Assembly: GCA_028583405.1 (NCBI GenBank) | Contig: CM053247.1 | Span: 5,724,058-5,788,057, forward strand | Length of the DNA: 64,000 bases | From: Pogonophryne albipinna | Taxonomy: Eukaryota > Chordata > Actinopteri > Perciformes > Artedidraconidae | Reading direction: 5' to 3' | Part shown: piece after piece, positions 46,701 to 58,800 of the stretch | Position numbering within the stretch: position 1 is the stretch's first letter | How the letters are laid out: the number at the start of each line of letters is the position of its first letter | Program-made: the position numbers and the translations under genes | Notes under the pieces: model-generated | Told to the model about the DNA's origin: nothing | Seen by the model: the letters and a program-made list of their open reading frames with translations, nothing else | The model's database searches: none

Positions 46701-49062
46701 TTCCTCTGGTTTCGTGTATGATGACGAGGTCAGTGACGTTGTTGGCTTTGCAGGCGCCGACCAGTGCGTTCATCTCGTGGTTTCCTCTGTTCATGCGCTG
46801 GGCTCCAGGAAACATCAGCTTTATCTCCTGGAACAATTGACATTAAGCACAAATTGATCTCTGCTCTTTTCTTACTCCGCTCTAGGGAAGAGCTCATAAA
46901 CATCATAGGAACCACTACAGCGGATTAGATTCCCAATGTTCTCTGATCATCAGTGGAATTATTGGACATTTGTATCAAGGTGCACACTCACAAATATCTT
47001 GTTCTTTTTAATATTGTAAATCCTGCACAACATGTTATCTATTTTTGAATCTGCACAGCTTTCCACTTTGAATACAGTATTTGTCATATTTTACTGTACT
47101 CAGTTTCTCAAATAATTATATTTTGTGTAAATATTGTCCTTATTATAATGTTTAAGAATAATCTTAAAATAGTTTTTTCAAATAGCTTTTATAATAGTAT
47201 TATGTTATGCTACGTATTCTTCTTTCTGTGTCTTTGAATGCACCATTAACACCAAAGCAAATTCCTCGTATGTGTAAATCTACTCTTCTGATACCTTTAG
47301 AGTACTTGAGTTAATACATGTTCTGTATTCAGTACCCCTCGTGTGAATGACAGCATGTAGTACTTCACCACCACAGGCTGTATGTATGTTTGTACATATA
47401 CTAATGGGGTGGAATGGTAATGTTTGATGAGACCCATCAAATAAAGGCTGACAATCACAATCTCCAAGCCCATCCGCGTTCTAACGATCTCAGAGCAATT
47501 CATCCCAGAGAGAGTGGCCTTACCTTGGAGAACATTTTGAGTCTGGAGCTGGGGTCTCTGGAGGTGGTCACCAGGATTTTAGGATCTTCCACTCCGGCCC
47601 ATTTATACTCATCATCCATGTGTGAGCTGACACCTGCACAGACAAGAGCCAATCAAAAGCAATGAATACACTGAAGGCTACACTGATCCATGAAATAGGA
47701 CGCTGCTCATAAGAAGAGGGAATAATAACACAAACCTTCTGCTCCTTCATCGTCGTACTCCAGTAGTTTCTGCAGCTCCAGGGCATCTTTGCGTACTTCA
47801 GTTGGAAGGAGACGATTTTCTGCAAAGGACAAGGACAGCTCGTGTTAAACCAGAATGGGTGCTTGGTCGGGGACGATGATCCTGCCCGATTCCCACCTTC
47901 AAGTGCTCCCTTGAGCTTCTGCTTCTTCTCCTCGATGGTTCGGAGCCGGTCCTCCTGGGCCTTCCTGTACAGGTACTCTCGACGCTGTCTCACTTCTCGG
48001 CGAAGCTGGAACAATATGACACCAAATACTCAAATACACAAACGTAATTTTGACTATATAATTAGAATCAGAATTCCTTTATTTAATATAGAGGAAAAAA
48101 AGAACACATTAGTTATAATAGGAGAAAAATGAAGGCAAATAAGTACACATCCATGGCTAAAAATGAGTGATAACATGTAATTTGACATTTTCAGAATACG
48201 TTGAATTGTCAGAAATAGGGCTGCATATTAGATAAAACATTGGTATTCAAATCACAGAAGGTGCAATATTTGTTAAAAGGAATTAAAAATGAAAAAAAAT
48301 CATATTCTCATCTAGAGACTTAACTAAATATATTTGTGTGTTGAAGATCCTAAAAACACACGATGATGATTGATTTTAAAAATACATTTCAAAGATAATA
48401 AAAACGATGCAAAAATGATCAATCGCTCAATTATAGTGAATCATATTTCTATTAGAATATCATTCAAAAATAATCTCAATTATGTATTTAATCCAAATTG
48501 TGCAGTCCTAGTCAGAAATCAATATATAATGATGAGTATCATGACACCATGACTACATGTTGAAACTCACAATGAAATAAGGTAAACCATGTCCTTAATG
48601 ATAAGTCACCAATTTCAATGTTAACAAAGTGCTGCCTGGTGAAGTGGAGTAGTGTTAATGCCGAACACAAGTATAGAGTCGGATTATTCATGTTTCAGAA
48701 GATATTTGGGTTTAAAATAAAGGTTAATGTAATTATTAGGATTTCTAAATGCAGTTCTTGGTGTCAGTCCCAAAAAGAGCAATTTCCATACAGAAAGAAA
48801 AACATAGCTTATTAAGTTAGCTAAGGAAGCTATGCAACTATAATATAACTAAATATCGTCATAAACATAAAAGGATATAAACTGTGGATCAGACTGTGAT
48901 GTTTACATTGAATAAAGATACTGTAGCACGCGCAAATGTATCATAAACTACGTTACATCTATCGTTAGCTCGAATGCGAATGCGAGTTTCGAAACAAAGA
49001 TAGTAAAATACGTAATAAAATACGTGATAAGATGTTAGAGTTAGGCTTTTTAAACTTACCAT
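43721..49062 (-). CDS. imp4: U3 snoRNP protein IMP4 (9 coding exons, complete)
   Basis: Nucleolar Brix-domain protein; with MPP10 and IMP3 it joins the U3 snoRNP and helps U3 pair with pre-18S rRNA in the small-subunit processome. Coding exons in order: 49060-49062 (ATG only), 47897-48005, 47736-47819, 47524-47633, 46695-46827, 45667-45821, 45128-45222, 44397-44470, 43721-43833. They total 876 nt, so 291 residues, the same length as human IMP4. Visible landmarks: LRREVRQRREYLYRKAQED at the N-terminus, DDEYKWAGVEDPK, TTSRDPSSRLKMF, FPGAQRMNRG, HLPFGPTAYFTL (153-164), TEVGPRFEMKLY and a basic end, KKRRFLSVQ. All junctions are GT-AG and in frame. zfr lies 682 bp downstream on the same strand; nothing suggests co-transcription, since imp4 has its own poly(A) signals. 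Confidence 0.96.
44065..44300. repeat. Old copy of the 49712-50786 element, right half
   Basis: In imp4 intron 8. Shares CACAGCAGATGCACAT-like, ACCTTCGCTGG-GGATCATAAA and AGGTCAAGGA motifs in the same order as 50555-50750, with many substitutions. Confidence 0.6.
45262..45620. repeat. Repeat-like segment in imp4 intron 6
   Basis: Begins GGGGAGCAACAGATTACATG and contains GTAATCAGGTAATC-like and CAATAAAGCC stretches. This is a type I know as recurring in teleosts. Ends not resolved. Confidence 0.4.
46002..46091. repeat. 21-bp minisatellite in imp4 intron 5
   Basis: Four identical units of GGTCATGTGTTCTGAGGCAC plus A (starts 46002, 46023, 46044, 46065) and a partial fifth at 46086. The unit length is a multiple of three, which keeps spurious frames open on both strands. 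Confidence 0.93.
46828..47523. other. imp4: imp4 intron 4, nothing recognised
   Basis: AT-rich intron with no identified repeat or RNA gene. Confidence 0.4.
48006..49059. other. imp4: imp4 intron 1, AT-rich
   Basis: A TAGGGCTGCATATTAG segment at about 48226 resembles a hAT-like terminus, but no partner end was found. Otherwise AT-rich with no recognised element. Confidence 0.35.
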
Positions 49063-49129
49063 GATGATTCTTTAGCATGTAGCACTTCTCACATGGAGAA
49101 AGCAGGGCATGTGTACAAGGGCTTTCTTC

Positions 49130-49151
49130 ATTGGCTGACAGAGGAGCCAAT
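49130..49151 (-). promoter_or_regulatory. imp4: Paired CCAAT boxes upstream of imp4
   Basis: ATTGG at 49130-49134 and CCAAT at 49147-49151 sit in opposite orientations about 70-90 bp upstream of the imp4 ATG, an NF-Y-type arrangement. No TATA box was seen nearby. Confidence 0.5.
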
Positions 49152-49236
49152 GAGAGCGCTCGATACTGATTTCAAAGCTTTTCAAAATAAAAGCCCGAGT
49201 TTCAAGCAAACCCCAAACCCCGTCTGTTGAGGACGG

Positions 49237-49640
<404 letters not shown>

Positions 49641-49711
49641 GACAGACGGTCTGCACTACAGGGGTTCCCAAACTTTTCAGCCCACGACCCCCAAAATAAC
49701 TGTGCCAGAGA

Positions 49712-50786
49712 CTAGGGTTGCGTTCCAATAGTCCATTTAGCTTAGGAACCTTCCTAACGGAGTGAAATGACCCGGAAGTCCCTCAGTGGCAGCCATGATA
49801 AGTGCGGTTCCAATTCTCCAAATGATAGGAAAGGAGGTTTCAAACTTCCTTTATAACCTCCTTTAGCTTAGGAACCACTGGACCTCCCTTGACGAAAGGA
49901 GAGGAGAAAATGCTGCCCCACAATGCATTGCAGCCGCAGCATTTACCGTCACTCAACAGTCGGCCGTTCACGGAAACAACCGATTATGACCGAGAAATTA
50001 TATCATGAACGTTACGGTGCTTATTAAGCATTTTAAAACGTATGTGGTAAGTTGCCAAAGTGCTTTGTTTTGAACGTTCATCAGTATTATAATCAAAAAG
50101 AGAAATATGAACGTTAGTTTTTACTGAAATGATCAAATAAAGTCAACATTTCACAGTCTTTACTGAGCTGTGTGGAGTTTGTTCAACTTTTAAAAGATGT
50201 TTGGTGACATACACAGTGATAGATGTTAAGGACTAACGTTTATAATAAATACATCTGTATTGATTTTAAGATATTTTCATAGTTCATACAATCATACGTA
50301 TTGGGATCATTTGTATTAATGTGGACCGGAGGGAGAGGGTGACGACTCTGACGAGCATAAGTTTCACTTTCCTTTTTTATTTCAATTCCAACTTTGGTCA
50401 TGAAGAATATGTTTCTCTGTTGTCCACGTTCATAAAGCAAAGCAACAGCATCAGAGCACGGTGCAGAGTCTCTAGATGAGTTTACAGTAGTCCCTCCTTC
50501 TTATTATACATCCATGTTGTAGTCCGCTGTATAGAAAACTGTAGTTTCCATAGTTTCCCCACAGCAGCAGACGCACATTTATGACCTCCGCTGGCGCATC
50601 ATAAACACGTCGGATAGTGAAAGTGCAGTCGGATTCTCTAAAGTACCGCAGTCTCTTCTCCTAAGTCCTTTTGAATTCTCCTATCCACTATCCCTTAACC
50701 CCGTGACGTTTCACTCAGAGGTCAAGGAATAGGAGATAGGGTTAGAATTTAGGAGCTGATTTTTGGATTATCGGAACGCAACCTAG
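49712..50786. mobile_element. DNA element with GGGTTGCGTTCC ends
   Basis: Left end CTAGGGTTGCGTTCCAATA; right end TATCGGAACGCAACCTAG. About 1.07 kb. Inner mirrored motifs around TTTAGCTTAGGAACC and AGGAATAGGAGATAGGG. It is followed directly by an F1 fragment. No transposase seen. A hAT-like CAGGGGTTCCCAAACTTTT start at about 49657 lies just outside the left end and looks like a separate truncated element. Confidence 0.7.
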
Positions 50787-50787
50787 T

Positions 50788-50916
50788 AGTCTACTGAAGC
50801 CAGTCCCCAACCCCGGTGACTTCCGGCCGGGGACTTCGGGTGGCAGCCGTGAAGTTGTTTGCGGCCTGCCAGTAAAGCCAAAGCAGAAGAAGAAGAAGAA
50901 GAAGAAGAAGAAGAAG

Positions 50917-50947
<31 letters not shown>

Positions 50948-50960
50948 GACGTCATTTAGT
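50788..50960 (+). mobile_element. GCGTTCACACC foldback element (F1), fragment 4
   Basis: Matches the central part of copies 2 and 3 (TCTACTGAAGCCAGTCCCCA, GGGGACTTCGGGTGGCAG, TTTGCGGCCTGCCAGTAAA) and ends near TGACGTCA. The short AGAAGAAG of the other copies has expanded here into a trinucleotide microsatellite. Confidence 0.8.
50884..50946. repeat. (GAA)n microsatellite, about 20 units
   Basis: Pure AGA/GAA trinucleotide run inside F1 fragment 4. It was seeded by the shorter GAAGAAG present at the same place in the other copies. Confidence 0.93.
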
Positions 50961-51374
50961 TTGAAGAAAAAACATTTGCTAAAAAAAGATGAACGTTCGG
51001 AGAGGAGCCGAGAAGCTGATGATGAATATCTTTGCGTTAGCCTGTGGAACCACACCTTCCACTATATATTTAATCATTTTATGTGTTCAAGTTAATGCAA
51101 CAACTGGAGAAAATACAGTCTCTGAAGTGCTAAACTGACACAATTTATCTTTAATACAAGTTATAGCAAATATGACCAATTCACATGAGGACATTAATTT
51201 AAGTCTTTCGTTCACAGCATTAGCAAAACATGTTTCTAAGGTCAAACACCGCTAATCTTTCAAGCAACAATTGTTTTAGAAAATAGAATTCCAACATCAC
51301 GGATTGCTTGAGGGCAACCGGCCAAACATATGAGGGGACGTATAGGGACATTATTCCGAAATACCGTTCACATA

Positions 51375-51611
51375 CATGTGAAACGATCTCTCACACACAC
51401 ATGTGAAACGCTCTCACACACATGTGAAATGCTCTCACACACACACATGAAACACTCTCACACACATGTGAAATGCTCTCATATACACATGTGAAACGAT
51501 CTCACACACACACACATGAAACGCTCTCACACACATGTGAAACGCTCTCACACACATGTGAAACACTCTCTCACACACACATGAAACGCTCTCACACACA
51601 TGTGAAATGCT

Positions 51612-51673
<62 letters not shown>

Positions 51674-52055
51674 AAATGCTCTCACACACATGAAACGCTC
51701 TCACACACATGTGAAATGCTCTCACACACACATGTGAAACACTCTCTCACACACACATGAAACGCTCTCACACACACATGAAACGCTCTCACACACATGT
51801 GAAACGCTCTCACACACATGTGAAACGCTCTCACACACACATGTGAAACGCTCTCTCACACACTTGTGAAAGCTCTCACACACACATGTGAAACGCTCTC
51901 ACACACACATGTGAAACGCTCTCACACACACATGTGAAACGCTCTCTCACACACGTGAAACGCTCTCACACACACATGTGAAACGCTCTCACACACACAT
52001 GTGAAACGCTCTCTCACACACTTGTGAAACGCTCTCACACACACATGTGAAACGC
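51375..52055. repeat. Subterminal minisatellite, CTCTCACACACATGTGAAACG units
   Basis: About 30 units of 18-26 bp, varying by CA slippage, with one long CA run (about 51616-51670). Each unit carries the palindrome CACATGTG or a decayed form. They belong to the element at 51329-53561. Confidence 0.9.
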
Positions 52056-52167
52056 TGAGTTCAGTATTGAATTAATTTGCTTTTCAGTTAAAAAAGGAAG
52101 GCCTTCCTGTCACATGAAGGAAAATCAGGACATTCTGATGTAGAGTTTCAAAATAAAAGACCTTTGA

Positions 52168-52173
52168 AATCTC

Positions 52174-52213
<40 letters not shown>
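52168..52213. repeat. (TA)n microsatellite
   Basis: AT-alternating run at the centre of an inverted segment inside the 2.23-kb element. Confidence 0.85.
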
Positions 52214-52216
<3 letters not shown>

Positions 52217-52956
52217 CAACCAAAACTCTCCAGTATCATAGAGGGTACTGGAGGGTATTTGTTTTATTCTTATCTAAAAACAGAGTGATGACAGCTCATA
52301 TAATAGAGATATTTATTTTTTATTTTGAAACTCTACACCAGAATGTCCTGATTTTCTCTGAGTGGGGTGTCCTGCTATCACCCTGAAGTGAAATAAATCT
52401 TTGATGATTGACAGTTTTGTATTTATTCTTATCTAAAAACAGAAGGCCCATAATGAGATTTCAAAGGTATTTTATTTTTAAACTCCTTAAGTTTTACATT
52501 CACTCAGTTATAATGTGGTAGTTATACGTAGTTTGTTTTAAATTATTATTGATCACATTATATAGCATATATTTCTTAATTTAATCTCCAGTGTATATAT
52601 GAATATGTTTGTTATATTTGTTATTGACCGAGTAAGTACTTTTATTTTGAAGGCAGTTTTTCCAGGCCTCTACCGTAATGCATAGGATATTTGCGCACCG
52701 CAATATAACGTGCGGGCGGCTGGCTGGCTTGACCGCAGTAGAATTCAAGTGTGTATACATTCGATTAAGAAATGCTTTCATTCTTCAATATGGAAGAAAA
52801 AGTAAAAAAAACCTCAATGCAGTTAACACAATAAGATGTCATACATCGGAAATGACTAACATTTATCATCTTTCCTCTTTGTCTCTTATCTACAATTCTC
52901 CATTATAATGCTTTTGTGCTTTTTTAATCTTTATTTATTTCCCCCCCTCAACACCA

Positions 52957-53235
52957 CTAAATCAATTGCAGAGCAAAGCAGTGTTGTGCTTGATATCGGG
53001 GTGCACAGTCTCTCCCTACAAGGGGAGCTGCAGTGGGCCGTTGCCCGCCGCGGGACGGGAAGAGGGACGATAGCTGACCGTCCAGTGTGTTCCCACTTGC
53101 AGCTCCAACAACAGTCGTTTGCGGCCCGGTTGTGGCCACGTTCGATAGCGTTCGAATAGTCTCAGCTGAGGCCAGGATATTACTTAACAACGCTGCTGCA
53201 TCAGTTAAGCTTTGTGCAGGCTGCTGAGCAGACAT
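52957..53235 (-). CDS. Element-encoded ORF, unrecognised
   Basis: From ATG 53235 the frame reads MSAQQPAQSLTDAAALLSNI, then an Ala/Ser/Thr-rich helix-prone stretch, SLFPSRGGQRPTAAP, and stops about 92 codons on. A possible splice donor, CTT|GTAGGG, follows the PTAAP stretch, so it may be a first exon rather than a full gene. It lies inside the inverted ends of the element at 51329-53561, close to its right end and pointing inward. I recall similar Ala-rich N-termini in multicopy fish HECT-domain genes, but this is not secure. Confidence 0.35.
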   Translation of the reverse strand: MSAQQPAQSLTDAAALLSNILASAETIRTLSNVATTGPQTTVVGAASGNTLDGQLSSLFPSRGGQRPTAAPLVGRDCAPRYQAQHCFALQLI

Positions 53236-53699
53236 GATGGAATGGAACAATCGCAAACGGAAAGACGAAAAATATTGTTTTCGTTTTTTTGAAATTCGCG
53301 GTTCTTCGCAGTTTTTTTAAACGACTTCCTTTTCAACTGAGATGCATTGCCTTCCGTTTCAACTGAAATCCCTCTCACAAAACATACTGAAATCGCATTT
53401 CATGTGTGTGTGAGTGCGTTTCACATGTGTATTAGAGCATTTCATGTGTGTGTGTGTGTGTGTGTGTGTGAGTGCGTTTCACATGTGTATAATATATGAG
53501 TGAGTTTCATTGTGTGTGTGTGAACGGTATTTCTGAATAATGTCCCGTGCGGCTCCTCATACAAACATCTGGTCTTTGTTGAGGAGGCAGAGGCCTGGCT
53601 TCATTCCAGCTCCATGAACATAGGCACAGAATTATACACAGACGTCTTTATTTGTTTAAAAGACACAAGATTTGTTCTTTATGAAGAAATAAGCTTGCA

Positions 53700-55809
53700 T
53701 TTATTGGACAAACCACACGCACACAGTGTAAATATGGAACATGTCATTGGGGGTGAAAAATAAATGAAGGCTTTCATTCCAAAATGTGATACATCCATTT
53801 GGAAAAAATACCTTGAGGAAACATTTCCAAAGTGTAAACCCACTCTCAGAAATGTTATTAGTTTGGAAAGCAGAATATTTCTTTAGGATGTCAGCGGCAT
53901 TATTTCCACACAGTGTATGTATCATTTTTGGAACAAAGCTCCTCACATATACGCATTTATTTCTATATTTTAAACATTCTTTTATTGCTGTACACTGAAG
54001 TCTCATGCTTGAAACTGTGCTTTCAGCATTTATCCTCAATCACATGACAAAAGACAAAAAAAGCACAGTATTCAGGATCAATGCTGCATAGTTTCAACTT
54101 TGGAGTCTCAAACATCACGTCTTTGTAAGCATATGCACAGGAGATGGAAACCGTATGAAATCTGTCAGTGAAAAATACTCATTATTCCTCTTGGATGCAA
54201 GAATGCTTCTCTTATTTGAAACATTTGAGGGATTTATGGAAGAAACCGTACTGTACTGTATGTAGTTCTTATCACCACGTACCATTTTGAGGCTGTATTA
54301 CAGGTGTGAAATATGAACGGCAATCTGTTAAAAGCTGCAAGTGTTTCAGCACAGTCTAAATCCTGACAATAAAACATAATGGAGGCAATAAATAACCCAA
54401 GGATAAAAGCACGAGGAAATAGTTACTACAGAGAAAATGAACACATTACCGTAATGTTCCTTTAGAAGGATGGAGCATCAAACCAATGCACTGATTCACT
54501 GCAATCTCCATACAGGGTTTCAGAGAGGACGTCCGTTCCATTTGACCAATAAAAGGCAACATTCCAACACTTTGACAGTAAGAACACTTGACATGGATCA
54601 TGAGGATAGCGGCACATCTTTCCCTTGTAGTGACCTCCTTTAAGGCAACTGCAGAAAACACGAGGAGTGTGTGTGTTTGTTTTGAAAGGGTAGCAGTGGA
54701 TGAAATCATAAAATCACCAGCGAAGACATGGGGGGGCGGGGGGGGGGTTCACATCAAGATTACGTCCACACTAAGCAGGCTTATTCTTTAAAAAAAAAGC
54801 GCCTTTTGCGACACCAGAGCTTGTGTCGCACCTTTTTATTTATTCATTTATTTGATTATAATTACATTTTATTTACGTTATTTTTGAGCTAATATTACAG
54901 TTATTGTCAGTTCATTGATGTTGAGAGAGATACAGTATTTGAAATGCTCGTGTTTATGTGGTATAGAAATGATTATAAACAATGATGTTACAATTGTATC
55001 TACGGTACAAGAACTGTTATTGTCAATGTATTTCCTCATGTAATTTATACTATGTATACAATAAATAAAAATGCTATTGTTCTGATCATCAACAAACAGA
55101 GCTGGGATCAGTTGATAACAAATGTCTTTTAAGAGTCTTACATTATTGCTGTGACTTGGAGAAGAGACATGGCAGACTACAGTACACGGGTCAGACTCAC
55201 TGTCCCATTAAGATGTAAACACAGTGAACAATCATTAGGAGATTAGGGGAATGTAGGATCCACCCTGACAAACACTTAGTGTGAACGTGCTCCGATAGTG
55301 AAGCCTGGGAAGTCTTTTCTTAAAAAATCGAAATCCACTCACTCAGAGTTTATATTTAGAGACACAAGGCTAAGCGTGCCACTGAAGCCAACACGTAGGA
55401 AAGAAAGACAAAGAAAGCAGGAGTGTGAAGGAGACCCCGTCACTTTAAGCATGCTCTCCATAACCACAGCGACCAAAACAAATTCCAAATGATAACCGTA
55501 TTTACAGACGCCATTATATTCAATCATCTCAAAGTACAAAGAGCCAATCACCAGGACTCACTACAGTACACGTGGTTTTCTCGCCGTTCCCTATTGGCTG
55601 GAATGGAAGTGACAGCAGTAGTGCAGATGGGGGGGGATCGATCAGAAGGAACGCTCCGGAGAAGCGCTCCTCGCTCGTGTTACCTGGGTGTTACCGGCAG
55701 CCGTGTGGGTTACGTATGGCTTGGAGATGCTTTATGCTCTTAAGTCAAGGAACAAGAAGGTTTTTAAAGGACCCTCGCCTCGCCGCGGTTCCTCCCTGAA
55801 CAGGAGCTT
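53700..55809 (-). other. rabl6: Probable rabl6 3' untranslated region
   Basis: About 2.1 kb downstream of the rabl6 stop without recognised transposons. AATAAA signals on the minus strand occur at 53705-53700 and 53651-53646, just before the right end of the 2.23-kb element. The extent is inferred. Confidence 0.4.
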
Positions 55810-58800
55810 CTATAGTTCCTCGTAATCTCCGTCATCTCTTTTGACGGACGCTGCTCCTCCGCCCAGAAAGTCCTCCAGATCGTCCACCTCGGTTTTCTTG
55901 CTCCGGGATGGCTTTTTCTTTTTCTCTTTCTCGTCTCCCGCTGCACCTTCGTCCTTTTCTTTTTTCTTGTGTTTGTGTTTCTTCTTGTTTTTCTCATCCT
56001 CCTGAAAACAGAAATACGTTTATTGTGTTGATATTACTGTCTTTTAGAGATATGTCAACAACATCAAAAAGATGTTACCTCTTTGATTTTCTTCTTCTTT
56101 TTCTTCTTGTCTTTGGAGGAGTGTTTACTTTCTTTTTCTGAAAGAGAAGCGGAGACAAACAGAAGTCTCAGTGATGCACGACTAGAGTGATCCCATTTTA
56201 AATAGTCTAGTTTCCAGCATTGGAGGGCTAACTTTGACTACTATGAGTAGTGTTGCAACCATTGGATATAGGGGGCACAAGATGAACAAATGACCTCTAC
56301 TGTGGACAATTTATTTTCAAATAAATAGGCAATCTGTCCAATCCAAATGATCCAGAGTCCCCTAAATCTTCCAAATTGAGCCCACCAAGAGCACAACATT
56401 TCTGGCTGAAAATGCCATCATTTAATCCTGTCAGAATCAGATGGATTCAGCATCCTCAATAACTTCCAAAATCCGTGCTGTACCATTAAACTTTGGGGTG
56501 CTCAACATTTCCGGGTTTACAACAGGACTCTATGAGTTGGACTTATATATTCAAATGAAGTTGAAAAAACAGAATGTTAGGAGTAAAGCTGCATTCACAT
56601 GACAAAAGCTATGCGCTGACATTGCTGTTGTGTTTCTATGGAGACACGGGCAACCGGAAACTAAATCAAATTGTGATATCTTCAAAGATTCCCTCTAGGA
56701 TTTGCTGACGATGGGCATATGTTATTGTGAGCTCATTGGAGGAGACTTGTGTGCCTCCTAATGAGAAGCATGAGAGACATGGAGACAGACATCTCAGGAC
56801 TTGCCTTCCTGCTCCTCGCTGCTCTCCTTGGCTGCAGGAGCCTCTTCCTGGAAGCCGAGGCCAAACAGGTCGGTGTCATCCTTATGTTTGAAGGAGATCG
56901 GTGTGGGCTTCAGAGGCTCTGTCGCCTTGGATACCTGCAGGTCGTCGTCAGACAGGTCTGACAGAAGCTCATCTCGGACTGGAAATATGTCCTGGGAGGA
57001 AGGGAGCAGCCACACATGATCAATCCCCTGATTTCCCCAAATAAAGCTTAGGAGAAACAAGCTTTTGATGTACAAGAGTGGTGCAGTCATTGTTCAAGGG
57101 CTACCCGGAAGTTAGCATCGCAATTGCTTCCTCAACTAACGGGTTGGATTTCAGAATATAGCAGAAAATTAGATCTGTGGCAAACACACATTTATGATAC
57201 TTAGACATGTTGTAAGACATTCACCAGTAGGATATTTATTGACATATTTTATTTAGGACTCATTCCTGCACCACTCTCGGTTTTTCGGAGTGCGTAAGTC
57301 AGAATATTCGTATTGTGTCCATTTCATTTGATCCAACCTACAAACATTATGCATTACATCATGTTGTTCTTTTTTAATACTGTGAGCCATGTTCCTGCTC
57401 AGCTCTCTGAAGATATTTTGCACACCTGCACAGCCATTCACTTTAAAATATAATACACTGTAGTTTCTCATATATTGTCATGTATTCATTGTCTGAAGTA
57501 ATTTAAGATTATTTGTATATTTACATTTGGTGTTAAAACCATAGACTGTATATATAAATGGACGTAGGGTCCGTGACGTCACCCATAGGATTCTGCAGAG
57601 TTGCCGAGAAGCCCTTAGTAGGCGGAGTCGGCCACTAACGGCTCGACAGTGACGTCGATTTTAACTCCCGCCTGCTCCAAATAAGGGCAAAGAGGCGGAG
57701 GCGGGACCTGCTGACAACGGACGTGAAATTCCAGACCTAGCTCAGGCTAAGAAGCTAAGCTAATATGCTCCCAGTTTTAAGCTAACAACCCAGCTTGCGG
57801 TCACTGCTACTCGTTCCAGGCATATTCTGAAGCCAGCGTCTGGCTTTCTTCAATAATGACTTGCTGCACACTATCCCCTACTTAACATATTAACAGGTTA
57901 TACAGTCTATGGTTTGAACGATATACCGTGTCATGGCGATAACCGCGATATGCGCATGCGCGATATTCACACCGCAGGGACGTGCGGTTTTATTCATTTG
58001 TTTTTAAAATGCTAACGTACTTTAGCACAGAATTCAAAATAAAGATACCCTGATTACTTATCGAAACTGCACATACAATATATCCAATTAAAGCTGAGAC
58101 TCCACAGATTATTTAAGTATAGTATCTAAGCGATCCGATCTCGCGACAGGGGAAGCAAACAGACATCACAACACGTACCTTTTACGGAGCTTCTACGGAG
58201 ATCGTCTCACCGTAGCTGTCAATCTGATCAAAAGACGTGTTCAATGGCATTAAAACGAGAAATAACGCGGCTGAATCGGTTTATCCATAGGTTAATAATG
58301 TATCTGTGGCTTTGAAGCAATTGTTTATAATCCATAATTCCATTTTTATGTAAAAATCGGAGCAAAAAAGTTAGCTGCTAATGGTAGCCACCAGAGTGTA
58401 TGCAGCTTCCGGTTTTGGCTACGCGTCACTCTCACTCCTTATTTGGTAATGTGTGTATTAGACTGCCATAGCCAAGACCGGAAGCAGCAGCCACTCTGGT
58501 GGCTACCATTAGCAGCTAACTTTTGCTCTGCGATTTTTACATAAAAATTGAATTATGGATTATAAATGAATTTTTTTTTTTATACAGACGTTAAAAACCT
58601 ATGGATTAACCGATTCAGCCGCGTTTTTTCTCGTTTTAATGCCATTGAACACGTCTTTTGATCAGATTGACAGCTACGGTGAGACGATCTTCCCTAGAAG
58701 CTCCGTAAAGGTACGTGTTGTGATGTCTGTGTTTGCTTCCCCTGTCGCGAGTTCGGATGACTCAGTGATGATACTATATACCTAAATAATTTGTGGAACC

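Larger units (their letters stand above)
51329..53561. mobile_element. 2.23-kb element with subterminal CACATGTG arrays
   Basis: Ends are TATGAGG...CCTCATA; the first about 45 bp at each end are inverted copies sharing GGGACATTATTC and GAAATACCGTTCACA. CAAACA flanks both sides (51323-51328 and 53562-53567), extendable to CAAACAT, so a 6-7 bp TSD. Just inside lies a left array (51375-52055) of units such as CTCTCACACACATGTGAAACG and a shorter mirrored array (53396-53520). The middle has mirrored segments around 52110-52150 and 52315-52360, and a minus-strand ORF at 52957-53235. Superfamily unknown; the TSD length excludes typical hAT (8) and Harbinger (3). Confidence 0.8.

Noticed and set aside
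43834..49059. Intronic snoRNA within imp4
   Set aside because: A by-eye search for C/D and H/ACA boxes gave no convincing pair. A covariance-model scan would settle it.
51375..52055. CRISPR-like array of about 20-bp repeats
   Set aside because: Units are contiguous variants without unique spacers, in vertebrate DNA, and mirror a second array at the other end of a transposon.
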